A DNA stretch of 43,018 nucleotides from Flavobacteriales bacterium (GCA_947380375.1 CANCQX010000009.1:1-43018), one strand, 5' to 3'. Shown: positions 1-9,381, counted from the first letter of the stretch. Program-made: numbers and translations. The notes: generated by a model from the letters alone, not told the origin.

Positions 1-924
1 ATAAAATTTCATTCTATCTAATCCAAGTTTAGAACCTTCAACCCAAGCAGGGTATGCATATTTTACATTTTGTTCAATTCCAGCAGCTGGCATCCAACGA
101 TTGGTTCTTCCAGGATATCCTAAAATCATCGCGAAATCATTTTCTTTTATACCACTTATGTTAACTTTTAAATGTGTTTTTGGTTTTAAAGGAATATTGT
201 TTGGAGAATATTCAGCTGGATTTCCATTTGCATCAGCATAAATTCTGAACATAGAAAAATCTGCAGTATGTCTTGGCCATTCCCAGTTGTCAGTATCACC
301 TCCAAATTTACCAATACTGCTTGGAGGATTTCCTACTAAACGAACATCTTTATAATCTTGGTAAACAAAATAGTAAAATTCGTTACCTTGAAAAAATGAA
401 CGTACAGAAACGGTATATTTTCCACCTTCATTGTTTTCTTTTTCAATTAATGCGACTTCTTGAGATATTGCTTTATTTCTTTCATCCTCAGTCATTTTAT
501 CATTTAATTTTGATAAAATTCTTTTTGAAACATCATCCATACGCACGAAGAAACGAACGTATAAACTAGCAGGTTTAAGTTCTTCTTTTTTAGTTGGAGC
601 CCAGTAACCATTTGTTAAATAGTCTTTTTCAGGAGTTGAAAGTTCTGCAATTGCATCAAAACCACAATGATGATTTGTTAAAACCAACGCTTCTTTAGAA
701 ATTAATTCTGCTGTGCATCCGCCGTTAAATTGAACAATCGCATCCTTTAAACTTGAATGGTTTATACTATAGATTTCTTCGGAAGTTAATTGAAGTCCCA
801 TTTTCTCCATATCTCTATGGTTCAGTCGTTCAATGTTCATTAGGAACCACATTCCTTCGTCTGCTTTTACAATATTTGTAAGAAACAATGTGATTGCAAT
901 CAATAAAAAATTAACTTTTTTCAT
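1..924 (-). CDS. S46 family dipeptidyl peptidase (DPP7/DPP11-like), N-terminal 308 residues, cut by window edge
   Basis: Open frame from an ATG at 922-924 running off the left edge. Residues 1-21 form a signal peptide (MKK, hydrophobic core, VKA cut site), followed by DEGMWFL and later TNHHCG, both typical of S46 peptidases. The adjacent histidines 85 and 86 include the catalytic His. A FGGDTDNWEWPRHTADF segment near residue 210 holds conserved aspartates, including the expected catalytic Asp. The catalytic Ser lies near residue 650 in this family, so it is outside the window. Family knowledge: these are periplasmic or surface exopeptidases that release dipeptides from peptides during growth on amino acids, and are common in Bacteroidota. 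Specificity (DPP7 hydrophobic versus DPP11 acidic) cannot be told without the C-terminal half. It seems monocistronic at this end, with 333 bases to the next gene. Confidence 0.93.
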   Translation of the reverse strand, partial: MKKVNFLLIAITLFLTNIVKADEGMWFLMNIERLNHRDMEKMGLQLTSEEIYSINHSSLKDAIVQFNGGCTAELISKEALVLTNHHCGFDAIAELSTPEKDYLTNGYWAPTKKEELKPASLYVRFFVRMDDVSKRILSKLNDKMTEDERNKAISQEVALIEKENNEGGKYTVSVRSFFQGNEFYYFVYQDYKDVRLVGNPPSSIGKFGGDTDNWEWPRHTADFSMFRIYADANGNPAEYSPNNIPLKPKTHLKVNISGIKENDFAMILGYPGRTNRWMPAAGIEQNVKYAYPAWVEGSKLGLDRMKFY

Positions 925-1257
925 ATGTTTGTTTTAATTAAAATTCAATTTTTAAGAAATGTAAAAATATCTATTTAATAGATAAGAAATAAAGCATTTA
1001 TACTAATTTGGAACTAAACTTATTAACGATATTACTTCTCAATAGATGAAAATGATAAGAAATAGCTATTTAAAAATTTAATTAACACGAATTAAAAATC
1101 TATAATCAATTTTAAATTCCGTTTAATTTATTCATTTTTAAAATTTTAAATATCCTTCTTGAATTTTAAAACGATTAATTAATTTATTAAAATTAGAATT
1201 CTTATATCGTATTTTTACTTTTATAGATGTGGAAAAACTTTACTATTTATGCTATTT
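925..1257. other. Intergenic gap of 333 bases, no gene seen
   Basis: Very AT-rich spacer between the S46 peptidase start and the end of the ROK kinase gene. I see no credible reading frame, tRNA or strong terminator. The only structure that stands out is a short palindrome at 968-984, listed separately. Confidence 0.6.
968..984. promoter_or_regulatory. 17-nt perfect palindrome upstream of the S46 peptidase
   Basis: TATCTATT, one central T, then AATAGATA: two perfect 8-bp arms, 44 bases upstream of the peptidase ATG. The position suits an operator or promoter-overlapping site. AT-rich DNA makes chance palindromes more likely, and no regulator is linked to it, so this is tentative. Confidence 0.25.
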
Positions 1258-2202
1258 CTAGGGATTTAATTTTGAGAAAATAGAAGCAGCGGCACCTAAA
1301 ATAGCAGCGTTTTTATCGTGAAGAGAAGAAATTCTAATTTCTATTTTGTTTTTAAAAATCGTTAAAGCATTCTCTTCAAAATGTACTTTTACACGTTCGG
1401 CAAATTTAGATCCACTTTGTGCAATACCTCCAAAAAGTATAAAAGCCTTTGGGTTTGAAAAGCAAGCGAAATCGGCTAATGAAGAACCTAAAATTTGAGC
1501 TGTAAATTCAATTATTTCATTTGCAAATAGATCTCCATTTTCAGCTTCTTCAAATACATTTTTTGCACTAGGATCTTTAATTTTTAATAAAGATGATGAG
1601 CTCTTATTGATTGATTCTAATTCAGTTATGCTTCTTTTAACTCCAGTTGAAGAGACGTAAGTTTCCAAGCATCCTTTTCTACCACAACCACACATTCTTC
1701 CATTTGGAATAACACGAATATGTCCAAATTCACCTGCGAAACCATCTTCACCATAAACGATTTTTCCATCGATAATTACTCCACTTCCCAAACCTGTTCC
1801 AAGAGTTATTTCTACGAAATTTTTAAGGTCTTTTCCATTTCCAAAAAGCATTTCTCCTTCAGCAGCAGCATTTGCATCGTTCGTTAAAATGGCTATAGTA
1901 TTGAATTTATCTTGAAATAATTTAGCCAATGGAATAATTCCTTTCCACTTTAAATTGGGAGCATATTCGATATTTCCAGTGAAATGATTTCCATTTGGTG
2001 CACCAATACTAATTCCTATAATTGATTCTAAGGAATGATGACTAACAAGATCAGTGTAGATTGCATTTACTAAATCTTCAGGATGTGGAAAATTAGTTGT
2101 AGAAACGCTCGTTTCGTAAATTACATTCCCTATTTGATCTACTAATCCATATGCTGTATTTGTTCCACCTATATCAATTCCAAGAGCGTATTTACTTAAC
2201 AT
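1258..2202 (-). CDS. ROK family sugar kinase (glucokinase-like)
   Basis: 314 residues, full length for the ROK family. The N-terminal DIGGTNT (10-16) is the ATP phosphate-binding loop, TNDANAAAEGE (108-118) carries the catalytic Asp109, and GEFGH (157-161) followed by CGCGRKGCLE (171-180) gives the ROK signature: a zinc site of His161, Cys171, Cys173 and Cys178. There is no N-terminal helix-turn-helix, so it is an enzyme and not a NagC-type repressor. It should phosphorylate glucose or a related hexose or hexosamine with ATP in the cytoplasm; the exact sugar is unknown. The ATG overlaps the end of the upstream HD gene by 7 bases, indicating translational coupling. Confidence 0.9.
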   Translation of the reverse strand: MLSKYALGIDIGGTNTAYGLVDQIGNVIYETSVSTTNFPHPEDLVNAIYTDLVSHHSLESIIGISIGAPNGNHFTGNIEYAPNLKWKGIIPLAKLFQDKFNTIAILTNDANAAAEGEMLFGNGKDLKNFVEITLGTGLGSGVIIDGKIVYGEDGFAGEFGHIRVIPNGRMCGCGRKGCLETYVSSTGVKRSITELESINKSSSSLLKIKDPSAKNVFEEAENGDLFANEIIEFTAQILGSSLADFACFSNPKAFILFGGIAQSGSKFAERVKVHFEENALTIFKNKIEIRISSLHDKNAAILGAAASIFSKLNP

Positions 2203-2861
2203 TTATTTATAGTGTTTAAATTCCATTCATTGTAAAATTGTTTTAGAAAGAACTCCATAAATTGATGACGTTCTTTTCCAATTTCAATTGCCGTTTTTGT
2301 GTGCAAGCGGTCTTTTAAAAGTAGTAATTTTTCGTAAAAGTGGTTGATTGTATGACTTTTAGAAACTGAATATTCTTCAAAAGTGGAATGCAAAGTAGGA
2401 GCAGAGCTCGGTTCGTAAATAGGTCTATTTCTATTACCTCCAAAAGCAAAAGCACGCGCGATTCCAATGGCGCCAATAGCATCCAATCGATCTGCATCTT
2501 GTACAATTTGTCCTTCTAAAGAAATAACTTCATCTTGCACGTTTGCACCTTTAAAAGATACAGAATCAACGATTTCCTTTACGTGTAAAGCGGTTTTTTC
2601 ATCGCATCCATTTTCTATTAAAAGTTGAAAAGCTATTTTTCCACCTTCGTTTAATTTTCCACCGTTGAATTTGTGGTCAGAAATATCGTGTAATAATGAA
2701 GCTAATGCTATCACATTTCGATTACCACCTTCTTTTGATTGAATAAAACAAGCATTTTCATAAACTCTATTGATATGGAACCAATCGTGTCCTGTAGCTT
2801 CGTTTTCTAATTCTATTTGAAGTTTGGTTTTTATCTTATTAATTATGTCTGAGTATTTCAT
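2196..2861 (-). CDS. HD-domain phosphohydrolase, YpgQ/YedJ type
   Basis: 221 residues with the HD metal-site pattern: GHDWFH (24-29), LLHDISDHKF (57-65, His58-Asp59) and QDADRLDAIGAIGIARAF (121-138). These match the YpgQ/YedJ subgroup, for which nucleotide pyrophosphohydrolase activity has been reported in Bacillus; the substrate here is inferred only. It is soluble with no signal peptide. It lies 34 bases downstream of an acyltransferase gene and overlaps the ROK kinase gene by 7 bases, so it is probably transcribed with both. No fused signalling domain is present, which argues against a ppGpp or cyclic-dinucleotide enzyme. Confidence 0.86.
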   Translation of the reverse strand: MKYSDIINKIKTKLQIELENEATGHDWFHINRVYENACFIQSKEGGNRNVIALASLLHDISDHKFNGGKLNEGGKIAFQLLIENGCDEKTALHVKEIVDSVSFKGANVQDEVISLEGQIVQDADRLDAIGAIGIARAFAFGGNRNRPIYEPSSAPTLHSTFEEYSVSKSHTINHFYEKLLLLKDRLHTKTAIEIGKERHQFMEFFLKQFYNEWNLNTINKC

Positions 2862-2895
2862 TAGTTAAACATTACATCTAAATTGTTTAATTCAA

Positions 2896-3822
2896 TCAAC
2901 TTCTATATCTCGATTCAAATTTTGCTTTTTGTTCTATTTTTAAAGCTTCTAAATCTTGAGGTACATCTCTTTTCCATCTTTTGTGCGACCAAATCCAAAA
3001 TTGAGGATTTTTAACTATTTCATCTTCTAATAAATGGGTGTGTTTTTCTGTGATTTCACCCCAATTTAGTTCTTTTGGTGTATCAGTGATTAATTCTAAT
3101 ACCATTCTGTAATAACCTCTTTTAACTTTAATCATTTTAAAGAATACAACAGCGAAATCATATTCATTTGCCATTTGTTCCGTTCCAAAAATAACTGCAG
3201 TTTGTTGGTTTAAGAAATTCATCCAATAACTTTTTTTAGAATCTCCTGGAGATTGATCGCTTAAAATCAATATAGCTATTGGTTTTATATTTATTTCGTT
3301 AGATATGTTTTCTTTTAAGTTTTTAGCATTTACAACTCTCATTCCAAATCGAGAACGTCTTTCATTTATCTTTTTATCCCAAAATTTACTCGTTAAAGGC
3401 ATTCCAATTCCCATTGCCTGATGTTGAAATAAATTGTTTTGAGAAGTAATTAACCATTCCCAATTATTATAATGACCTGAAACCAACAAAACACTTTTAT
3501 TCTGAGAGAATAGTTTATGCATTAATTGAGGGTTTTCAATTTTAATTCTTTTGGAAAGTTCTTTTTGAGAAATTGTTAAGTTTTTTATTCCCTCTGCTAA
3601 TAAATCAGTAAAATGTTTGTAAAATTTACGTTCAATTTCTTTTATCTCAACTAATGATTTTTGAGGAAATGAATTTGTTAAATTTTTTCGAACAACTATT
3701 CTTCTATAAGGAATAAAATATAACAAATTAAAATATAAAAAATCCGTGAAAATATATAAAACACGAAGAGGTAAATAGGAGAGAGGAATAACGAAAATAT
3801 AATATGCGATTTTTGCTAACAT
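2896..3822 (-). CDS. LpxL/HtrB-type lipid A acyltransferase family protein (copy 1)
   Basis: 308 residues. It begins with a hydrophobic segment (1-35), as expected for an inner-membrane anchored acyltransferase of the lysophospholipid/lipid A family. The catalytic HX4E motif is HYNNWE, His117 to Glu122. Family members add a secondary acyl chain to the Kdo-lipid A precursor on the cytoplasmic face of the inner membrane. A basic SHKRWKRD segment near the C-terminus is shared with copy 2 at 5113-5991. The ATG is 2 bases after the rarA stop, so the two are one transcript. Which acyl position or acyl donor it uses cannot be read from sequence. Confidence 0.9.
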   Translation of the reverse strand: MLAKIAYYIFVIPLSYLPLRVLYIFTDFLYFNLLYFIPYRRIVVRKNLTNSFPQKSLVEIKEIERKFYKHFTDLLAEGIKNLTISQKELSKRIKIENPQLMHKLFSQNKSVLLVSGHYNNWEWLITSQNNLFQHQAMGIGMPLTSKFWDKKINERRSRFGMRVVNAKNLKENISNEINIKPIAILILSDQSPGDSKKSYWMNFLNQQTAVIFGTEQMANEYDFAVVFFKMIKVKRGYYRMVLELITDTPKELNWGEITEKHTHLLEDEIVKNPQFWIWSHKRWKRDVPQDLEALKIEQKAKFESRYRS

Positions 3823-3824
3823 CT

Positions 3825-5108
3825 TTATTTTGAATATTTAGTTCCCCATAGTTTTTGAATCAATTCTTCAACCTCTTTTTCTTTTTTACTACTTCCAGCT
3901 GTAAAGAAATTTAAATTACTAATCTCTTCAGGCATAAATTCTTGAGCAACAAAATTTCCTGGATGACTATGAGAATATTGATATCCTTTTCCATAACCCA
4001 ACTCTTTCATTAATTTAGTTGGAGCATTTCTTAAGGGTAAAGGAACCTCTAAATTACCTGAGCGTTTTACTTCTTCTTGCGCCATATTGATAGCCATATA
4101 TGAAGCATTCCCTTTAGGTGAGGAAGCAAGATATAATGTGCACTGCGCTAGTATTAAACGAGATTCTGGCCAGCCAATAACTTCAACTGCTTGAAAGCAA
4201 TTTGTTGCCATTAATAAAGCATTTGGATTTGCTAAACCTATATCTTCAGAAGCTAAAATAATTAATCGTCGAGCTATGAATTTTGCATCTTCGCCACCTT
4301 CTACCATTCTCGCCAACCAATAAATTGCAGCATTTGGATCACTCCCTCGAATAGACTTTATAAAAGCAGAAATGATGTCGTAATGTTGTTCTCCATCTTT
4401 GTCGTATTTAGCCAAACTCTGTTGAGCTGTTGCTGCAACAATTTCGTCTGTAATCTCAATTTCAACTTGATTTTGAAAGGTACCGATGATAATTTCAAAA
4501 ACATTTAAAAGTTTTCTTGCATCTCCTCCTGAAATAGCTAGTAAAGCATTCGTTTCAGTAAGTGTAATCTTTTTATTTTTAAGTAGTTGATCTTCTTTAA
4601 TAGCACGATTTAATAATTCTAATAAATCGTCTTTTGTATGGTTTTCTAATGTGTAAACTTGACAACGAGAAAGTAAAGCAGAGATTACTTCAAATGAAGG
4701 ATTTTCTGTCGTCGCACCAATTAACGTAATAGTTCCTTTTTCGACTGCTCCTAACAACGAATCTTGTTGAGCTTTCGAAAAACGATGAATTTCATCAATA
4801 AATAGAATTGCACCTTTTTGTTGAAACATTCCAGCATTTTCTACTTTAGAGATTACATCTCGAACATCTTTAACACCTGAAGAAATTGCAGATAAAGTAT
4901 GTACCGGACGATTCAAATATTCCGCTATTAATTGAGCTAATGTTGTTTTCCCAACACCAGGAGGACCCCATAAAATCATAGAAGGAATTAAACCAGCGTC
5001 TAATGCGCGTCGAAGAGATGCTCCTTCTTTTAAAAGATGCTGTTGACCGATATACGAGTTTAGCCTTTTTGGACGCATACGTTCCGCTAATGGAGCAAGA
5101 ATAGACAT
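3825..5108 (-). CDS. rarA: Replication-associated recombination protein A (RarA/MgsA AAA+ ATPase)
   Basis: 427 residues. It starts with the RarA-type segment MRPKRLNSYIGQQHLL, then Walker A GPPGVGKTT (48-56), Walker [11 protein letters not shown] (101-110), sensor 1 IGATTENPSFE and an arginine-finger SALLSRC. The C-terminal half has the conserved SDPNAAIYWLARM and ASEDIGLANP stretches of the RarA tetramerisation region. It acts in the cytoplasm at stalled replication forks and is related to clamp-loader ATPases. The gene is tightly nested between two lipid A-type acyltransferase genes, with 4 bases before it and 2 after, so it is expressed with envelope genes although no direct functional link is known. 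Confidence 0.96.
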   Translation of the reverse strand: MSILAPLAERMRPKRLNSYIGQQHLLKEGASLRRALDAGLIPSMILWGPPGVGKTTLAQLIAEYLNRPVHTLSAISSGVKDVRDVISKVENAGMFQQKGAILFIDEIHRFSKAQQDSLLGAVEKGTITLIGATTENPSFEVISALLSRCQVYTLENHTKDDLLELLNRAIKEDQLLKNKKITLTETNALLAISGGDARKLLNVFEIIIGTFQNQVEIEITDEIVAATAQQSLAKYDKDGEQHYDIISAFIKSIRGSDPNAAIYWLARMVEGGEDAKFIARRLIILASEDIGLANPNALLMATNCFQAVEVIGWPESRLILAQCTLYLASSPKGNASYMAINMAQEEVKRSGNLEVPLPLRNAPTKLMKELGYGKGYQYSHSHPGNFVAQEFMPEEISNLNFFTAGSSKKEKEVEELIQKLWGTKYSK

Positions 5109-5112
5109 AGTT

Positions 5113-5991
5113 TTAATTAGGACGTTTGTGTTTCCATCGTTTATGAGACCATAACCAAAATTCGGGATGTTCAGAAATGACCATTTCTAAATACTGAGTA
5201 TGTTTATCTAATATATAACCATCATTGACTTTGTTTGGTTCATCTGTAATTGGGTAAAAAGTAACTTCATAAAATCCTCTTTTTACTTTTCTAATACATC
5301 CAAAAAGTACAGATTGATTATATTTTGAAGCGATTTTTTCAGTTCCACGCATCCATCCGGTATCTTGATTAAGAAACGTGTTCCAATAGGCTTTTTTTGG
5401 TTCTAATGGAGATTGATCATTTACCATGATTGTCATAGTAGGTTTAGAATTATTTTGTTCGGCGAAATAACGAGGTATTTCACGCATACTTAACATTTTA
5501 ATTCCAAAACGTTGACGAGATTTTTTTAAGGCTTTATCGAAAAACTTATTTTTTAGTGGATGATAGGCTGCTAATGTTTTATGTTTCATTTGCTGTTGTA
5601 AACCAACAGCATAATATTCCCAATTATTATAATGACCACAAAGAATCATTAAGCTTTGTCCATTTTCATAATATGTATTTGGAAGTTCAGGATTAACTAT
5701 TGAGCAACGTTTAATAATTTCTTGTTTTGAAATCGTAAATGATTTTGCACTTTCAACTAAAAAATCTGTAAAATGATGGTAAAATTTTTTTTCAATGGTA
5801 ATTATATCACTTTCTGATAGTTCTGGGAAAGAGTTTTTGATATTATTTCTAACAACATCTTTTCTATAACCAATTATATGATAGCAAATTATGTATAGAA
5901 AATCTGAGAACCAATATAGCACAGTGAAAGGCAAGAAAGATACTGGAATTACAACCCCGTAAAATAAAATGCGACTAAATGAGTTCGTCAT
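5113..5991 (-). CDS. LpxL/HtrB-type lipid A acyltransferase family protein (copy 2)
   Basis: 292 residues, clearly a paralogue of the 2896-3822 product. Both start with a hydrophobic anchor and share IRKNxxNSFP-like and KKFYxHFTDFL-like stretches, HYNNWE (here His120 to Glu125), a DQSP segment and a C-terminal WLWSHKRWK. The predicted role is transfer of a secondary acyl chain to a lipid A precursor at the inner membrane. It is the first gene of the run down to the ROK kinase, and a well-formed promoter lies just upstream (6008-6037). Two copies may serve two acyl positions; this is inferred from duplication, not seen in sequence. Confidence 0.9.
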   Translation of the reverse strand: MTNSFSRILFYGVVIPVSFLPFTVLYWFSDFLYIICYHIIGYRKDVVRNNIKNSFPELSESDIITIEKKFYHHFTDFLVESAKSFTISKQEIIKRCSIVNPELPNTYYENGQSLMILCGHYNNWEYYAVGLQQQMKHKTLAAYHPLKNKFFDKALKKSRQRFGIKMLSMREIPRYFAEQNNSKPTMTIMVNDQSPLEPKKAYWNTFLNQDTGWMRGTEKIASKYNQSVLFGCIRKVKRGFYEVTFYPITDEPNKVNDGYILDKHTQYLEMVISEHPEFWLWSHKRWKHKRPN

Positions 5992-6007
5992 GTTTGTATA
6001 ATTGATT

Positions 6008-6037
6008 CAAAATTAATCTTTTTGAACTTAAATCAAA
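6008..6037 (-). promoter_or_regulatory. Bacteroidota-type promoter for the acyltransferase-rarA operon
   Basis: On the minus strand this reads TTTG (6034-6037), 18 bases, then TAATTTTG (6008-6015). It matches the known Bacteroidota -33 TTTG and -7 TAnnTTTG elements with suitable spacing. The -7 box ends 17 bases before the ATG at 5991, implying a short leader. Confidence 0.55.
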
Positions 6038-6209
6038 ATCTAACATGAAGTGATTTAGGTTAGATTTTTATTTGAAAAAGTGATAATTATTTTTTGCTAA
6101 TGCTATTCGCGTTTTAATTCTTTAATTTTCAGGTTTTTATATTTTAAAAATATCAAGTATTATTTATCATTTTTATCTTCTTTTAAATATTAAGAACAGA
6201 ATTATAAAA

Positions 6210-6788
6210 TTAATTATCTCTAGGGTCAATAGGGAATCTTGACATTACCTTAAATTTACCCCCCAAATCATACATATATCTTTTCCATGTTAATTTTGAT
6301 TGTGAATCAAAAAGTAGTTTAGAAGAACTCATTTCAGAAACTATCCATGAATTATTTCGAATTTCAGTATCTAATTGATTTGCAGCCCAACCAGAATATC
6401 CGATGAAAAAACGGACATTTTTAATAATAGATTCGTCTTCCTTAATAAATACAGATAACTGTTGAAAATCTCCTCCTAAATATACGTTTTCATCAATAAG
6501 GAGGCTATTATTAATTTTATCTCCGAGTGTATGTATAAAATACAAGCTATTAATTTCCATCGGACCTCCAAGACTAATTTGAGTCTCAATTTCAGGAAAA
6601 CTTTCGTCTAAATCATGAAGGTTTATTGAAATGAAATTGTTGATTACAAAACCAAAACTTCCTTCTTTATTGAATTCACAAAGGTAAATTAGCGATCTTC
6701 TAAAATAATCATCATCTAAAAAAGGATCAGAAATAAGGAGTTTCCCTTTTTCTGGTTCCAAATCATTAGAAAATGTAATATCAATCAA
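6210..6788 (-). CDS. yqgE: YqgE/AlgH family protein
   Basis: 192 residues. GKLLISDPFLDDDYFRRSLIYL (15-36), EGSFGFVINN and a central SLGGPM are hallmarks of the YqgE/AlgH family (formerly DUF179). Members are small soluble proteins without an agreed biochemical function; AlgH was linked to alginate regulation in Pseudomonas. The start must be TTG at 6788: the frame upstream meets a stop at 6813-6815 without an ATG, and no internal ATG precedes the conserved core. It lies 43 bases downstream of lptD on the same strand, so co-transcription is likely. Confidence 0.9.
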   Translation of the reverse strand: MIDITFSNDLEPEKGKLLISDPFLDDDYFRRSLIYLCEFNKEGSFGFVINNFISINLHDLDESFPEIETQISLGGPMEINSLYFIHTLGDKINNSLLIDENVYLGGDFQQLSVFIKEDESIIKNVRFFIGYSGWAANQLDTEIRNNSWIVSEMSSSKLLFDSQSKLTWKRYMYDLGGKFKVMSRFPIDPRDN

Positions 6789-6831
6789 TTTTGTCGTTTT
6801 TTTGCGAAAATACTAATTTATATAGATATAA

Positions 6832-9363
6832 CTAAAAGAATAGTGGAGGTTTTCTTAAATCTAATTTAGCATCTTTAAACATATTAGAAGTAGATCTTAG
6901 GCTGAATAAGAAACTTTGATTTCCTCCAATTGGTATCCAGTTAAAAGATAAATTCCAACAATGCATATCTCTTGTTAAGGTTAGTGTAGTATAAGTAACT
7001 TTAACTGTTTTAACGTCAAAATTTACGGTTCCAATCATTTTCCATCTTTTTGTAAAACTTAAATCACCATTGGTAGATATTGTTTGTATAGAATTGAAGT
7101 CTTTTGAATTTGTTGTTTTTTTTGCTGTGTTTGCAGTGATTGAATAAACATGAGAAAAGTTTAGCTTCCATGGAATATCAAAATTTATGATTCTTTCAGG
7201 ATAAAGCGAGAAATATCTATAATCAGCATTCCAATTTATACCATCTTTTAAAGATAATTCATCTAACTTTTTTTGACTTTCTTTAGAGGTTAACGTAAAG
7301 GTTGTTGTTAAATTGCTTGAAGTTAAACGGCCGATTTTCCCCGTTGAATTAATCGCATATTTTCCAGTTGTTTGCCCTGTAGTTGTTGACCAATCATATG
7401 GACTTAAATTTGACGATGCAACAAAATTTATGTTTGGAATAGGACTTATTCTAAGATTTAAATTTATATCTGAAAGGTTCATAGAATCTTTTAAAAGATC
7501 ATATTGACCATTTAAAGTTAAAGCATCTATAATTCTTGTCTTTTTAAATCCTGTCAAGGTGTCTTTATCTGATTTTCTCTTTAATTCAAAAGTATTATTA
7601 AAACCAAATGTTACTAAAGCCTGATTAGCAATTGATGGAGTAGAGTATATACTTTGTTCAAATACTGAATACCTTATTTGTTGATCTCCAATTATTAGTG
7701 TGGATACTGAATTTAGATTTGGTATATATCTTAATCCAAATGTTGGAGTTAATATATGTCTTAAAAGAGGTTGTTTCTTTCCAATAAATTTATAATAACT
7801 ATAAACAACGGTAGTTAAAGAAGCATTGAATGAAAGATCCTGAGAATAACCCGATTTTTGTAAATTAACTGTTTCAATTTTATTTAAAGTAGAATTATAA
7901 GTTTTTTCGATTTGTTGAAAATTAACTCTATTTGTATAAGTGATGGAAGGATTTAACTTCCATGTATTTTTGAAAAAACCAGCTGTAGTTTGAAGAGTCG
8001 CTGATTGATATATACCGTTTAAAAATTGATCTTGAATTTGATTGAATTTATTTTTTGCTAATAATGAATCTTGAAAAGTTGATCTGTTTTGAGACTCTAA
8101 ATTATAAGAAATTGCAATTCTTGAAAGGACTTGTTTCCATTCTTCTTTGCCTTTAATTGCATTTTTTAGAGGTGAAAAACGAGTGACATTTGCCGTGAAA
8201 ATTGGACTTGTTAATGATATTGTTTTTGCTGTAGTGTTTTGTTTTAATGAAATTTTTAAACCTAAAGTAATTGGTTTTCCAGGGAAAAAACGCTGAAGAT
8301 TTACATCTGAATTTAATTGATTATTAAAGTATTGCGTATTTAAAGGGTCTAAATTGTTTTTAGTTTTATTGTCTGAAATAAAATTAACATTAGATGAAAA
8401 TGACCAAAATGGATTTGACTTACTGTCTTTTTGGTGTGTCCATAATAATGAAAATTTATTATCATTTGTTTTTTTAGGAAATCCTGGTTTTAATTGTTGA
8501 AAAAGAGCTGTGAAAGAACCTTTTCTTTTATATTGAGTGAAGTAATCAGTTGTATTTTTAACTCCCCAACTACCTCTGCTAAAAAGAGTTATATAAGCAC
8601 TAGTGTGCAATGTTGGACTTACAGGGAAAAAATAACCCAAATCCCTAACCCCAAATCCATAGCCAGAAATAGGTACCATTTGAGGAAATAATAATCCATG
8701 TGTTCTTGTTTTTGATTGAGGAATTAAACTAAAAGGTAATCCTAAAGGAGTTGGAACACCTTTAATCCATAGATTCATTGGGCCAGTAACTATTCTTTTT
8801 TCAGGTATCATTACTGCTCTTGATAATTGAAAATGATAATGTGGGTCATCTATAAATTCGCAAGTTGTAAATCTACCTTGTTTAAAATGTATATCACCAT
8901 TTTTATGTCTTTTAGCAACACCCATATATAAATATATCTCGTCTTGTTTAATTTTAACTTCTTCAATATAACCTTTTTGAGTAGTGAAGTTATATCTGAT
9001 TCTTGAAGCTTCAATTTCTTCGGCACCATTTTTAAATTTTGGAGTTTCAATTTTATTACTGTCTTTGTCGTAAATATAAGTTGCAAAAACTTCATTTTTT
9101 TTGAGGTCAACAATAATATAACCTGCTTTCATATTTGTTTCCAAGTATTCTAAATGAGCTTCTCCAAATAAATGAATTTTATTTTCTTTAAGATTTATAT
9201 ATATTGAATCTTTAGCTCCATAAATAGCTTTTTCTTCAAAAGATTTATCAATAGTATAGATAGTATCTTTTTTTAAAGAATTTTGAGCGTAAGAAAATTC
9301 GAAAGTGAACATTATTAACAATGTACTTAAGAAAATTAAGAGTATGGTACGATTTTTAATCAA
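6832..9363 (-). CDS. lptD: LPS assembly outer-membrane protein LptD (Bacteroidota type)
   Basis: 843 residues. The signal peptide is at 1-26 (hydrophobic core, SYAQ cut site). Residues of about 30-200 form an OstA/LptA-like beta-jellyroll region, with repeated short strands such as IYINLKENKIHLFGEAHLEY. From about 200 on there are many alternating strands of an outer-membrane barrel, ending in aromatic FF as in BamA-targeted barrels. It should insert LPS into the outer leaflet. The start is TTG at 9363: a TAG stop immediately precedes it and the next Met falls inside the signal peptide. It is divergent from the amidase-mlaD operon. The partner lipoprotein LptE is not in the window. The barrel is divergent from proteobacterial LptD, so identity rests on architecture, length and context. 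Confidence 0.85.
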   Translation of the reverse strand: MIKNRTILLIFLSTLLIMFTFEFSYAQNSLKKDTIYTIDKSFEEKAIYGAKDSIYINLKENKIHLFGEAHLEYLETNMKAGYIIVDLKKNEVFATYIYDKDSNKIETPKFKNGAEEIEASRIRYNFTTQKGYIEEVKIKQDEIYLYMGVAKRHKNGDIHFKQGRFTTCEFIDDPHYHFQLSRAVMIPEKRIVTGPMNLWIKGVPTPLGLPFSLIPQSKTRTHGLLFPQMVPISGYGFGVRDLGYFFPVSPTLHTSAYITLFSRGSWGVKNTTDYFTQYKRKGSFTALFQQLKPGFPKKTNDNKFSLLWTHQKDSKSNPFWSFSSNVNFISDNKTKNNLDPLNTQYFNNQLNSDVNLQRFFPGKPITLGLKISLKQNTTAKTISLTSPIFTANVTRFSPLKNAIKGKEEWKQVLSRIAISYNLESQNRSTFQDSLLAKNKFNQIQDQFLNGIYQSATLQTTAGFFKNTWKLNPSITYTNRVNFQQIEKTYNSTLNKIETVNLQKSGYSQDLSFNASLTTVVYSYYKFIGKKQPLLRHILTPTFGLRYIPNLNSVSTLIIGDQQIRYSVFEQSIYSTPSIANQALVTFGFNNTFELKRKSDKDTLTGFKKTRIIDALTLNGQYDLLKDSMNLSDINLNLRISPIPNINFVASSNLSPYDWSTTTGQTTGKYAINSTGKIGRLTSSNLTTTFTLTSKESQKKLDELSLKDGINWNADYRYFSLYPERIINFDIPWKLNFSHVYSITANTAKKTTNSKDFNSIQTISTNGDLSFTKRWKMIGTVNFDVKTVKVTYTTLTLTRDMHCWNLSFNWIPIGGNQSFLFSLRSTSNMFKDAKLDLRKPPLFF

Positions 9364-9373
9364 CTATTAAAAG

Positions 9374-9381
9374 TAAATTTG
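9374..9381 (+). promoter_or_regulatory. Candidate -7 element for the amidase-mlaD operon
   Basis: TAAATTTG fits the Bacteroidota TAnnTTTG consensus, 50 bases upstream of the amidase ATG. No clear -33 TTTG at the right distance, so support is partial. Confidence 0.35.

Noticed and set aside
273-569. Plus-strand open frame of 98 codons opposite the S46 peptidase
   Set aside because: It lies fully antisense to well-conserved peptidase sequence, has Leu/Tyr/His-rich composition typical of a shadow frame and no homology signal.
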